Assembly (NCBI GenBank): GCA_949840905.1
Contig: CATKXW010000006.1
Span: 1 to 64,000, forward strand
Origin: an uncultured Eggerthellaceae bacterium
Lineage (GTDB): Bacteria; Actinomycetota; Coriobacteriia; Coriobacteriales; Eggerthellaceae
Length of the DNA: 64,000 nucleotides
Direction of reading: 5' to 3'
The notes below the pieces were generated by a model, which searched no databases, was not told the origin of the DNA, and was given only the letters and a program-made list of their open reading frames with translations. Positions 57,642-64,000 of this stretch are shown here, piece after piece. The first letter of the stretch is position 1. The number at the start of each line of letters is the position of its first letter. Position numbers and translations under genes: made by a program.

Positions 57642-58750
57642 GCCTTGAAGTGAGCATTCGCAAGGCATTCCCTGGGTTCACCCTCGACGTGGATCTGGAA
57701 GCTGGCAGCGAGACCTTGGGGTTCTTGGGCGCATCGGGTTGCGGCAAGTCGCTCACCTTGCGCTGCATCGCTGGCATCGAGACGCCGGATGAGGGTCGCA
57801 TCGTGGTCAACGATCGCGTGTTCTTCGACTCGGAGGCGAAGGTGAATCTGACGCCTCAAGAGCGCAAGACGGCGCTCCTGTTCCAGAATTACATGCTGTT
57901 CCCGAACCTCACCATCGAGCAGAACGTGGGTGCTGGCATCGACAAGCGGGCCTCCAAGCAGGAGCGGGCGCGCATCGTGAGCGAGGAGCTGCGCCGCTTC
58001 GGTCTGGAGGGCTTCGAGGGTCGCTATCCCGCTCAGCTGTCGGGCGGTCAGCAGCAGCGCGTGGCCTTGGCGCGCATGCTGGCGGCGCGGCCGGACATCC
58101 TCATGCTGGATGAGCCCTTCAGCGCCCTCGACGCGCATCTGAAGAGCGTGCTGGAGCAGAACCTGGTCAGCTTGTTCGATGCATACGAGGGAACCATCCT
58201 CTACGTGAGCCATGACATCGACGAGGCGCTGCGCTTCTGCGACCGCATCGCGGTGGTGGAGGCGGGTCGCATCATGGAGGTGGATACCGGTGATGATCTG
58301 GTGAACCATCCGCGCTCTACCGCTGGGCTGAAGCTGTCCGGCTGCAAGAACGCCACGCCGGCCGTGCGCGAGAGCGACCACGAAGCATGGTTGCCGAAAT
58401 GGGGCATTCGCGTTCGCACGGCCGAGCCGGTGCCTGCCGACATCAAGACGTTCGGGGTGCGCGCTCGTTACATCGAACGGGCCGAAGGGCCGGGTCCGAA
58501 CTGCTTCCGCGCACGCGTCGATCGCGTGAGCGACTCGCGCTTCGAGCGCACGGTGCTGCTCGGGTTCCTCGATCGCGACGACAGCGAGAACCCCCGGGTG
58601 AAGCGCACCGATGATGAGATGAAGTACCTCCATCAGCATCTCTTCTGGCGTGTCTCGCGCGTCGATGTCGATCCGACGACGTTGCCTCGCGAAGGAGACG
58701 AGCTCTGGATCCGCATTCCCGAGGATCGCATATATCTGGTGTGCTGCTAG
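57638..58750 (+). CDS. modC: Molybdate ABC transporter ATP-binding protein
   Basis: 370 residues. Walker A LGASGCGKSLTLR (about 29-41), signature LSGGQQQRVALAR (about 128-140), Walker B ILMLDEPFSALDAHLK, and H-loop YVSHDIDEAL. The C-terminal part after about 235 is a regulatory domain, but shorter and less MOP-like than in classical ModC. It couples ATP hydrolysis to molybdate uptake with ModA/ModB. The start overlaps modB by ATGA. A clear TATAAT for moaA follows at 58770. Confidence 0.93.
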   Translation: MSLEVSIRKAFPGFTLDVDLEAGSETLGFLGASGCGKSLTLRCIAGIETPDEGRIVVNDRVFFDSEAKVNLTPQERKTALLFQNYMLFPNLTIEQNVGAGIDKRASKQERARIVSEELRRFGLEGFEGRYPAQLSGGQQQRVALARMLAARPDILMLDEPFSALDAHLKSVLEQNLVSLFDAYEGTILYVSHDIDEALRFCDRIAVVEAGRIMEVDTGDDLVNHPRSTAGLKLSGCKNATPAVRESDHEAWLPKWGIRVRTAEPVPADIKTFGVRARYIERAEGPGPNCFRARVDRVSDSRFERTVLLGFLDRDDSENPRVKRTDDEMKYLHQHLFWRVSRVDVDPTTLPREGDELWIRIPEDRIYLVCC

Positions 58751-58769
58751 TGTTTTCTCCTCGAACGGA

Positions 58770-58775
58770 TATAAT
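58770..58775 (+). promoter_or_regulatory. -10 box of moaA
   Basis: TATAAT, 20 bases after the modC stop and about 33 bases before moaA's GTG, gives moaA its own promoter. No strong -35 seen. Confidence 0.5.
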
Positions 58776-58808
58776 GGCCACAAGCTACGAGAGAATACGA
58801 GGAAGCCT

Positions 58809-59810
58809 GTGAAAGACGCTCATGGCCGCGTGATCGACTACCTGCGCATCTCGCTCACCGATCGCTGCAACTTCCGCTGTATCTACTGCATGCCCGAAGA
58901 TGGCGTGTGCCAGCTCGCCCATGACCAGATCCTGCGCATCGAAGAGATAGAGCAGCTGGTGGCCGTTGCGGCGAGCATCGGCATCAAGAGCATCCGTCTC
59001 ACCGGCGGCGAGCCGCTGGTGCGCAAGGGCGTGGTCGATCTGGTGCGCTCCATCACCTCCACTCCCGGTATCGAGAACGTCTCCATGACCACCAACGGCG
59101 TGTTGCTGCCCGCTATGGCCGACGAGCTGAAGCAGGCCGGGCTCTCCCGTGTGAACATCTCGCTGGACACCCTCGATCCCGAGCAGTTCCGCGAGATAAC
59201 GCGCGTGGGCAAGCTGGAGGACACCCTCGCCGGCATCGACGCGGCCCTTGCGGCTGGGTTCGACCCGGTGAAGGTGAACGCCGTCACCGTGCGCCGCCTC
59301 GACCAGGACTTCCTCGCCTTCGCGAAGCTGTCGCTGGAGCGTCCCCTGCACGTGCGCTTCATCGAGTACATGCCCGTGGGCACCTCCAGCGGCGCTGACG
59401 GATGCGGCTGGGGCAAAGAGGACGTCATCCCGAGCGAGGAGCTGTTCGCCATCATCAACGAGCGGGCGGTCTCCGAAGGGCTGCCCGAGCTTCAGGCGGC
59501 GGGGAAGAACCAGCCCATCGGTTGGGGACCTGCGCGCTACTTCGAGTTCCCGGGCGCTCAGGGCACCGTCGGGTTCATCTCGCCGCTCTCGCGTCACTTC
59601 TGCAGCGAATGCAACCGCTTGCGCTTGACGGCTGACGGTAAGGTGCGCCCGTGCCTGTTCAGCGACACGGAATACGACGTGCGCGAAGCGTTGCGCACAG
59701 GCGGCGAGACGGCGGTGCGCGAGGTGCTCTACGAGGCCCTCGGTGCCAAGCCCGACGAGCATCACGACAAGGTGGGCACCGAGCGCAACATGTCGCAAAT
59801 AGGCGGCTGA
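58809..59810 (+). CDS. moaA: GTP 3',8-cyclase MoaA
   Basis: 333 residues; radical SAM enzyme that starts molybdenum cofactor synthesis from GTP. N-terminal SLTDRCNFRCIYCMPEDG with CNFRCIYC (about 20-27) binds the SAM cluster; LTGGEPLVRKGVV (about 66-78) and SLDTLDPEQF follow. The second cluster is carried by FCSECNRLRLTADGKVRPCLF near 263-283. The protein ends in Gly-Gly, as functional MoaA requires. The GTG at 58809 follows GAGGAAG. Together with moaC at 60146 it converts GTP to cPMP. Confidence 0.96.
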   Translation: MKDAHGRVIDYLRISLTDRCNFRCIYCMPEDGVCQLAHDQILRIEEIEQLVAVAASIGIKSIRLTGGEPLVRKGVVDLVRSITSTPGIENVSMTTNGVLLPAMADELKQAGLSRVNISLDTLDPEQFREITRVGKLEDTLAGIDAALAAGFDPVKVNAVTVRRLDQDFLAFAKLSLERPLHVRFIEYMPVGTSSGADGCGWGKEDVIPSEELFAIINERAVSEGLPELQAAGKNQPIGWGPARYFEFPGAQGTVGFISPLSRHFCSECNRLRLTADGKVRPCLFSDTEYDVREALRTGGETAVREVLYEALGAKPDEHHDKVGTERNMSQIGG

Positions 59811-59828
59811 GATGCGCTGACGAAGGAG

Positions 59829-59892
59829 TAGAATGGGCTAGCCAGCGAAGTCCGATCGCGGGCGGCGCTTCCTTCATAAGGAGGTGACGCCT
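59829..59892 (+). promoter_or_regulatory. Leader of the micropeptide: -10 box and occluded Shine-Dalgarno
   Basis: TAGAAT (59829-59834) is a possible -10. The Shine-Dalgarno AAGGAGGTGA (59878-59887) is fully complementary to the 16S rRNA tail. TCCTT (59870-59874), a CAT loop and AAGGA (59878-59882) form a hairpin that would hide it. Confidence 0.5.
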
Positions 59893-60006
59893 ATGAGCCT
59901 AGCTCTTGAGATCCTTTATGCCTTCGCTGCATTAGCGACCATCGCGGACCTTGGGGTCTCGCTATGGAAGGAGCATGAGCGACGACGGATGACGAAGGGG
60001 AGATAA
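59893..60006 (+). CDS. 37-residue hydrophobic micropeptide, type I toxin-like
   Basis: Begins MSLALEILYAFAALATIADL, one hydrophobic helix (about 3-24), then a basic tail WKEHERRRMTKGR. The layout (short start, single helix, charged end, unusually strong ribosome site) matches holin-like/Fst-type peptides of type I toxin-antitoxin modules. The Shine-Dalgarno AAGGAGGTGA is one of the strongest possible, but occluded in a short hairpin. A perfect terminator follows at 60008. No antisense RNA can be confirmed, though a TAGAAT on the minus strand near 60100 is possible. It lies between moaA and moaC, unlike either. Confidence 0.5.
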   Translation: MSLALEILYAFAALATIADLGVSLWKEHERRRMTKGR

Positions 60007-60007
60007 C

Positions 60008-60035
60008 GAAAGAGCCGGCAGGCACCGGCTCTTTC
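60008..60035. terminator. Terminator after the micropeptide
   Basis: GAAAGAGCCGG, CAGGCA, CCGGCTCTTTC: perfect 11-bp stem two bases after the stop. Both strands offer short T/A runs, so it may work bidirectionally, as in type I toxin loci with convergent antisense RNA. Confidence 0.8.
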
Positions 60036-60145
60036 AAATCGTAATCACCCGCGCCGCCCGCCACTGTTAAGGACACCGGGCTTTGCTGGTAGCTGTATTC
60101 TACCACATCCGCTATGGAGAAGATATGCGCAAGGGAGACCGTAAG

Positions 60146-60655
60146 ATGACCGAACAGCAACTTACCCACATCGATGAGCAGGGCGATGTTCGCATGGTGG
60201 ACGTGTCGCAGAAGGCTGACACCGAGCGCGTCGCGGTAGCCGAGGGCTTCATCGCCATGCATCCGGAAACGCTCGCGCTCATCACGGAGGGCAAGGCGGC
60301 CAAAGGCGATGTGTTGGCCTGCGCGCGCGTGGCCGGCGTGATGGCGGCGAAGCGCACGAGCGACCTCATCCCCATGTGCCATCCGCTGAACATCACGAAG
60401 GCCAAGGTGGAGTGCGCTCCGGTGCTGCCGGGCGATCGCGCCGATGGGCTGGTGGGCATCCGCGTGACCTGCACCTGCGGTGTGACCGGCAAGACGGGCA
60501 TCGAGATGGAGGCTCTCACCGCGGCCAGCGTGGCGTGTTTGACCGTGTACGACATGTGCAAGGCGGTCGATCGTGGCATGGAGATCATGGACGTGCGCTT
60601 GCTGAAGAAGGACGGCGGCAAGACGGGTCTGTGGCTGAGAGAGGCTCAGGTCTGA
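60146..60655 (+). CDS. moaC: Cyclic pyranopterin monophosphate synthase MoaC
   Basis: 169 residues; second enzyme of molybdenum cofactor synthesis, acting on the product of MoaA. Characteristic blocks: [43 protein letters not shown] (about 53-77 in outline), [15 protein letters not shown] (about 114-128), [13 protein letters not shown], and the C-terminal [11 protein letters not shown] 60146 follows AAGGGAG; the ATG at 60125 is in frame with a poorer site. Confidence 0.95.
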   Translation: MTEQQLTHIDEQGDVRMVDVSQKADTERVAVAEGFIAMHPETLALITEGKAAKGDVLACARVAGVMAAKRTSDLIPMCHPLNITKAKVECAPVLPGDRADGLVGIRVTCTCGVTGKTGIEMEALTAASVACLTVYDMCKAVDRGMEIMDVRLLKKDGGKTGLWLREAQV

Positions 60656-60765
60656 GGACCTTTCTGGGCCGTGTGGCCGCAGCAGGGCCGCAGCTAGGGC
60701 GCTCGCGGCGTTGCGTTGTGCTAACATAGCTGCGTTATACTCGCACTTCATGGAAAGGTTCGCAT

Positions 60766-61569
60766 ATGTCAGGGCATTCTAAGTGGGCGACCACCAAACA
60801 TCGCAAGGCAGCCCAGGACGCAAAGCGCTCGGCGCTGTTCTCGAAGCTGTCCCGTAACATCACCGTTGCGGCGAAGGAAGGTGGCGACCCGAACCCCGAC
60901 AACAACGCGAGCCTGGCCGCTGCCATCGAGAAGGCCAAGGCCAATTCGCTGCCGAAGGACAAGATCAAGGTCGCCATCGACAAGGCGTTCGGCTCCGGCA
61001 AGGATGCTGCCAACTACGAGTCGGTGGTCTATGAGGGCTATGGCCCGGCTGGTGTGGCCGTTTATTGCGAAGCGCTCACCGACAATCGCAATCGCACCGC
61101 GGCTGATGTGCGCAGCGCGTTCAGCCATGCCAACGGAAATCTGGGCACCTCTGGTTCGGTCGCCTATATGTTCGAGCGCAAAGGCCAGGTCGTGGTCGCC
61201 AAGGAAGTAGAGACCGGCGACAAGAAGAACCCGATTGCTCCCAACGGCGCTGCAGCCGATGAGGAAGAGTTCATGTTAGCCGTGGCGGAAGCTGGCGGTG
61301 ATGATTACGAGGACGCTGAGGACGAGTGGGTGGTCTACACCGGCCCCACCGATCTGATGGCTGTGAAGAGCGCTCTGGAGGCGCAGGGCGTGCAGACCAA
61401 GGGTGCCGAGCTGATCATGGAGGCGACCACTCCGACCGCGGTGAGCGTGTCGGACGCCAAAAAGGTCATGCGCCTGATCGATAAGCTGGAGGAGCTCGAG
61501 GACCTTCAGAACGTGTATCACACCATGGACATCACCGACGAGATCGCTGCGGCTCTCGACGAGGAGTAG
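60766..61569 (+). CDS. yebC: YebC/PmpR-family protein
   Basis: 267 residues. N-terminal MSGHSKWATTKHRKAAQDAKR (1-20 region) is the family signature, with ARS-like EGGDPNPDNNASLAAAI, GYGPAGVAVYCEALTDNRNRTAADVR in outline and a C-terminal TLEG-like domain. YebC proteins act as ribosome-associated translation factors for proline-rich or stalled sequences, and some as DNA-binding regulators. The neighbourhood of ruvCAB is conserved. GGAAAGG precedes the ATG; TATACT (60735-60740) is a -10 candidate. Confidence 0.94.
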   Translation: MSGHSKWATTKHRKAAQDAKRSALFSKLSRNITVAAKEGGDPNPDNNASLAAAIEKAKANSLPKDKIKVAIDKAFGSGKDAANYESVVYEGYGPAGVAVYCEALTDNRNRTAADVRSAFSHANGNLGTSGSVAYMFERKGQVVVAKEVETGDKKNPIAPNGAAADEEEFMLAVAEAGGDDYEDAEDEWVVYTGPTDLMAVKSALEAQGVQTKGAELIMEATTPTAVSVSDAKKVMRLIDKLEELEDLQNVYHTMDITDEIAAALDEE

Positions 61570-61649
61570 CGGATCTTTGCGGTGCGCCGAAGGGATGCGC
61601 CGGTACGGCCTTCATCAGTAGGTGAGCTGCAACATATGATCTAAGCTGA

Positions 61650-61677
61650 AAGGGCAACGGTCGTGACCGTTGCCCTT
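61650..61677 (+). terminator. Terminator after yebC
   Basis: AAGGGCAACGGT, CGTG, ACCGTTGCCCTT then ATTT: perfect 12-bp stem. Confidence 0.85.
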
Positions 61678-61699
61678 ATTTCATCGCAGAGGAGGTCTT

Positions 61700-62500
61700 A
61701 TGGGACAGTTCGAAGGCAAGACCGTCATCATCACCGGTGGCGGGTTCGCGGCGCTGAAGGACGGATCGGCAGGTTCCATCGGCTACGGCATCGCTACGGC
61801 GTTCGCCAAGGAGGGCGCTAACCTGGTGGTGACCGGCCGCAACGTCGAGAAGCTCAACGCGGCCAAGGAAAAGCTGGAAGCCGAGCATGGCGTGCGCGTG
61901 CTGCCGGTGCAGGCCGATGTGGCCGCTGGCACCGACAATCAGGCGACCGTGCAGAACGTGATCGACTCGGCCGTGAAGGAGTTCGGCCGCATCGACGTGC
62001 TGGTGAACAATGCCCAGGCCTCCGCCTCCGGCGTCACCCTGGCCGATCACACTACCGACCAGTTCGACCTGGCCATCTACTCCGGGCTCTACGCCACCTT
62101 CTATTACATGCAGGCATGCTATCCGCACCTGAAGGAGACGAAGGGGTCCGTCATCAACTTCGCCTCGGGCGCGGGCCTGTTCGGCAATTACGGACAATGC
62201 GCCTACGCTGCGGCCAAAGAGGGCATCCGCGGCATGAGCCGCGTGGCGGCCACCGAGTGGGGCCCCGACGGCATCAACGTGAACATCGTGTGCCCGCTGG
62301 CGTGGACGGCGGCTCTTGAGAAGTTCCAGGAGCAGTATCCCGATGCGTTCGAGGCGAACGTGCACATGCCTCCCATGGGCCATTACGGTAACGTGGAGAC
62401 CGAGATCGGCCGCGTGGTCGTGCAGCTGGCCAGCCCCGATTTCAAGTTCATGAGCGGCGAGACCGTGACCCTGGAAGGCGGCATGGGGCTCAGGCCTTAG
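61700..62500 (+). CDS. SDR-family oxidoreductase with extended cofactor loop
   Basis: 266 residues. The Rossmann Gly-rich region reads TGGGFAALKDGSAGSIGYGIA (about 12-32 in outline), with about nine residues more than the usual TGxxxGIG. Then VVTGRN, DVAAG, NNAQASASG (about 103-111), catalytic Ser in INFASGAGLFG (about 151-161) and YAAAKEG (Tyr and Lys, about 169-175) followed by a C-terminal dimerisation helix. An NAD(P)-dependent alcohol/ketone oxidoreductase; substrate unknown. It interrupts yebC-ruvCAB. GAGGAGG precedes the ATG at 61700. Confidence 0.85.
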   Translation: MGQFEGKTVIITGGGFAALKDGSAGSIGYGIATAFAKEGANLVVTGRNVEKLNAAKEKLEAEHGVRVLPVQADVAAGTDNQATVQNVIDSAVKEFGRIDVLVNNAQASASGVTLADHTTDQFDLAIYSGLYATFYYMQACYPHLKETKGSVINFASGAGLFGNYGQCAYAAAKEGIRGMSRVAATEWGPDGINVNIVCPLAWTAALEKFQEQYPDAFEANVHMPPMGHYGNVETEIGRVVVQLASPDFKFMSGETVTLEGGMGLRP

Positions 62501-62568
62501 GGCTCCGGCTCGCGGGGTCTCGCGACAGCGGGTCTTGTGGCCTTTGCGCGCGATTTCGTGATGTGATC

Positions 62569-62600
62569 GAAAACGGCGTCCTGCGAAGGGTGCCGTTCTC
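62569..62600 (+). terminator. Probable terminator after the SDR gene
   Basis: GAAAACGGC...GCCGTTCTC arms with one mismatch and inner CCT/AGG pairs, followed by GTATTC. Confidence 0.5.
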
Positions 62601-62616
62601 GTATTCGCCTGCGAGC

Positions 62617-62645
62617 TTGCGAGCGAAGAACAGATGTTCTATCAT
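62617..62645 (+). promoter_or_regulatory. ruvCAB promoter with consensus SOS-type box
   Basis: TTGCGA (62617-62622), exactly 17 bases, TATCAT (62640-62645). The spacer contains AGAAC-AGAT-GTTCT (62627-62640), a perfect dyad with the GAAC-N4-GTTC LexA core, ending at the -10 box. A second ACGAACTTTCG (62654-62664) downstream recurs in the radical SAM gene promoter. Confidence 0.75.
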
Positions 62646-62682
62646 ACGGGGAAACGAACTTTCGACGGGAAGGCTCCTCACG

Positions 62683-63270
62683 GTGGCAACACAGCGCCGC
62701 ATCATACTTGGCATCGACCCGGGACTCGCGAACACGGGCTGGGGCGTGGTGGCCCAAGATGGCTCGCGGCTGAGCTGCGTCGCCTATGGGTGCGTTTCCA
62801 CCACTGCCGAGCGCGACCTCTCTGCACGCTTGTTGAAGATACACGAGCAGATAGGGGCAGTGGTCGATCGGTTCAAGCCCAGCTGCGTCGGCATCGAGAC
62901 GGTATGGTTCGGTCAGAACATCACGGCGGCCTTCGGCACGGGCCAAGCGCGCGGCAGCGCACTGGTCGCCTGTGCCAAGGGCGGCTTGTGCGTGGGGGAG
63001 TTCACGCCACGACAGATCAAGCTCGCGGTGGTGGGCACCGGCACCGCCGAGAAGGAGCAGGTGCAGTACATGGTGCGCCAACTGCTCTCTCTCGATAGGG
63101 CACCGCAGCCCGATCATGCGGCCGACGCGCTGGCGGCGGCCATCTGCTATACCACTCACGAAGGTTATGCCCAGGCTGAAGCGCGCTTCAACGAGCGCGT
63201 GGAAGCAGCGCTGGATCGAGCGGGCGAACGCTCGTCTGGGCGCGAGCGCATCGCGGCAGGTGCGCGATGA
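62683..63270 (+). CDS. ruvC: Holliday junction endonuclease RuvC
   Basis: 195 residues; resolves Holliday junctions. Catalytic acidic residues are visible: Asp in ILGIDPGLANTGWG (about 7-20), Glu in CVGIETVWFGQN (about 66-77), and Asp pair in QPDHAADALAAAICY (about 142-156). GTG 62683 is preceded by GGGAAGG; the 40-residue extension upstream would cross the promoter and lacks RuvC similarity. Overlaps ruvA by ATGA. Confidence 0.95.
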   Translation: MATQRRIILGIDPGLANTGWGVVAQDGSRLSCVAYGCVSTTAERDLSARLLKIHEQIGAVVDRFKPSCVGIETVWFGQNITAAFGTGQARGSALVACAKGGLCVGEFTPRQIKLAVVGTGTAEKEQVQYMVRQLLSLDRAPQPDHAADALAAAICYTTHEGYAQAEARFNERVEAALDRAGERSSGRERIAAGAR

Positions 63271-63875
63271 TCGCGTTCTTGAGAGGAGAGCTGGCCGGCT
63301 CGTCATCCACCATGGCCTACATCGACGTGGACGGAGTGGGCTATGGGGTGCTCATGGCGCAACGTTCGCTCTCGATGCTGCCTGCGGTGGGCGAGAAGGT
63401 GGCGGTGTTCACCCATTTGCAGGTGAGCGATGCGGGCATCGCTCTCTACGGCTTCATCACCGAAGAGGAGCGCACGCTGTTCAACCAGCTCATCACCGTG
63501 AATGGGGTGGGACCGAAGATGGCGCTCGCGGCCCTTTCCACCTACGCCCCGCACGAGCTGGTGCAGGCCATCGCTGCGGAGAACGTGACCGCGGTGGCGA
63601 AGATACCGGGCGTGGGGAAGAAGACGGCATCCCGTATCGTCTTGGAGCTGAAGGGCTCCCAGGCGCTCATGGGCTCGGGGCTCTTCGGTGGGGCCGGCGC
63701 GGCTTCCGAAGCGCTCCCCGCTCTTGATACGGCCATGCAAGGGGCTACAGAGGCTCTGCTCTCCATGGGCTTCACCGAGGCAGAGGCTGCCCTGGCCTTG
63801 AAGGACGCGCCGGAAGGGGCTGCCGAGCCGAAGCTGTTGCAATACGCGCTCAAGCGCCTGGGAACGAAACAGTAG
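63267..63875 (+). CDS. ruvA: Holliday junction branch-migration protein RuvA
   Basis: 202 residues: N-terminal OB fold MIAFLRGELAG (1-11) ... YIDVDGVGYGV (about 18-28), two helix-hairpin-helix units NGVGPKMALAAL (about 79-90) and IPGVGKKTASRIVLEL (about 113-128), and a C-terminal RuvB-binding domain (about 150-202; ATEALLSMGFTEAEA). Binds junctions and recruits RuvB. Confidence 0.95.
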   Translation: MIAFLRGELAGSSSTMAYIDVDGVGYGVLMAQRSLSMLPAVGEKVAVFTHLQVSDAGIALYGFITEEERTLFNQLITVNGVGPKMALAALSTYAPHELVQAIAAENVTAVAKIPGVGKKTASRIVLELKGSQALMGSGLFGGAGAASEALPALDTAMQGATEALLSMGFTEAEAALALKDAPEGAAEPKLLQYALKRLGTKQ

Positions 63876-63881
63876 GAGCCT

Positions 63882-64000
63882 ATGGCGAACAGCATCAAAT
63901 TGGAGGGCCTCGTCTACGAGGCGGCAGCCGACGGTAGCGCGCTCGCGAGCGAGCGGGCCGTCACGCCTCAGCTCGTCGAGGACGATCTCGCCCTCGACCG
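63882..64000 (+). CDS. ruvB: Holliday junction helicase RuvB (5' end, cut by window)
   Basis: Only about 39 residues are present, starting MANSIKLEGLVYEAAADG and ending VEDDLALDR, matching the poorly conserved N-terminal stretch just before the RPKxxxEYIGQ block of RuvB. AGGAG precedes the ATG and the gene order ruvC-ruvA-ruvB is standard. The frame runs off the window. Confidence 0.85.
   Translation, partial: MANSIKLEGLVYEAAADGSALASERAVTPQLVEDDLALD

Overview
The window is about 64 kb of GC-rich bacterial chromosome. Strong AAGGAGG-type ribosome binding sites, TATAAT/TATACT -10 boxes, dense head-to-tail operons with ATGA overlaps, and anaerobe-type genes (two-subunit Fe-S fumarase, a PflX-like radical SAM enzyme, molybdenum cofactor genes) suggest an anaerobic actinobacterium, most likely of class Coriobacteriia. 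This placement is an inference from gene content and composition, not from a phylogenetic marker. No prophage, insertion sequence, integrase or CRISPR array was found.

Layout. 1-50: 3' end of a 5S rRNA, so the window begins just past an rRNA operon; about 700 bases without a convincing gene follow. 755-3063: an envelope cluster (YtxH-like, PRC-barrel-like, VTT/DedA-like). 3101-8870 (minus): a shikimate-kinase-fold protein, D-Ala-D-Ala ligase, an aminotransferase, two uncharacterised proteins and SerRS. 9037-12649: a small membrane protein, a pyridoxal-kinase-like enzyme and a convergent membrane Ser/Thr kinase with a large insertion in its N-lobe. 12650-19666: an accessory island with an HTH-HipA-like fusion behind paired palindromes, a non-coding stretch with a long inverted repeat, and a 1494-residue secreted repeat protein. 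19748-25085: Y-family polymerase plus a YolD-like protein, tRNA-Leu, alanine racemase, family 4 uracil-DNA glycosylase and FolC. 25232-35489: HPF, NhaA, PriA, then plsX-rnc-smc. 35634-46261: fumarase subunits divergent from malic enzyme, then a long operon mae-tmk-holB-ricT-pncB-degV-oxidoreductase-radical SAM. 46198-48596 (minus): a predicted DNA-repair pair, a radical SAM protein and its partner. 48882-54728: a lipoprotein, tRNA-Pro and a giant Lhr-type helicase. 55015-60655: modABC, moaA, a toxin-like micropeptide and moaC. 60766-64000: yebC, an SDR oxidoreductase and ruvCAB, with ruvB cut by the window end.

How the genes work together. Two themes stand out. The first is DNA repair and recombination: Y-family polymerase, UDG, PriA, SMC, Lhr, the radical SAM pair and RuvCAB. 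Four of these loci carry GAAC-N4-GTTC-like dyads in or beside their promoters, which suggests one LexA/SOS-type regulon that includes the little-studied radical SAM pair and, unusually, priA. The second is molybdenum: uptake (modABC) lies next to early cofactor synthesis (moaA, moaC).

The most interesting candidates are the SOS-type control of the radical SAM pair, whose partner has a four-cysteine insertion; a 37-residue hydrophobic peptide whose perfect Shine-Dalgarno is buried in a hairpin (type I toxin-like); a 16-bp inverted repeat just upstream of the large surface protein (possible invertible switch); the HTH-HipA fusion with two operator-like sites; the Ser/Thr kinase with about 160 residues inserted between its catalytic lysine strand and helix C; and a ModB permease with a roughly 225-residue extracytoplasmic domain.
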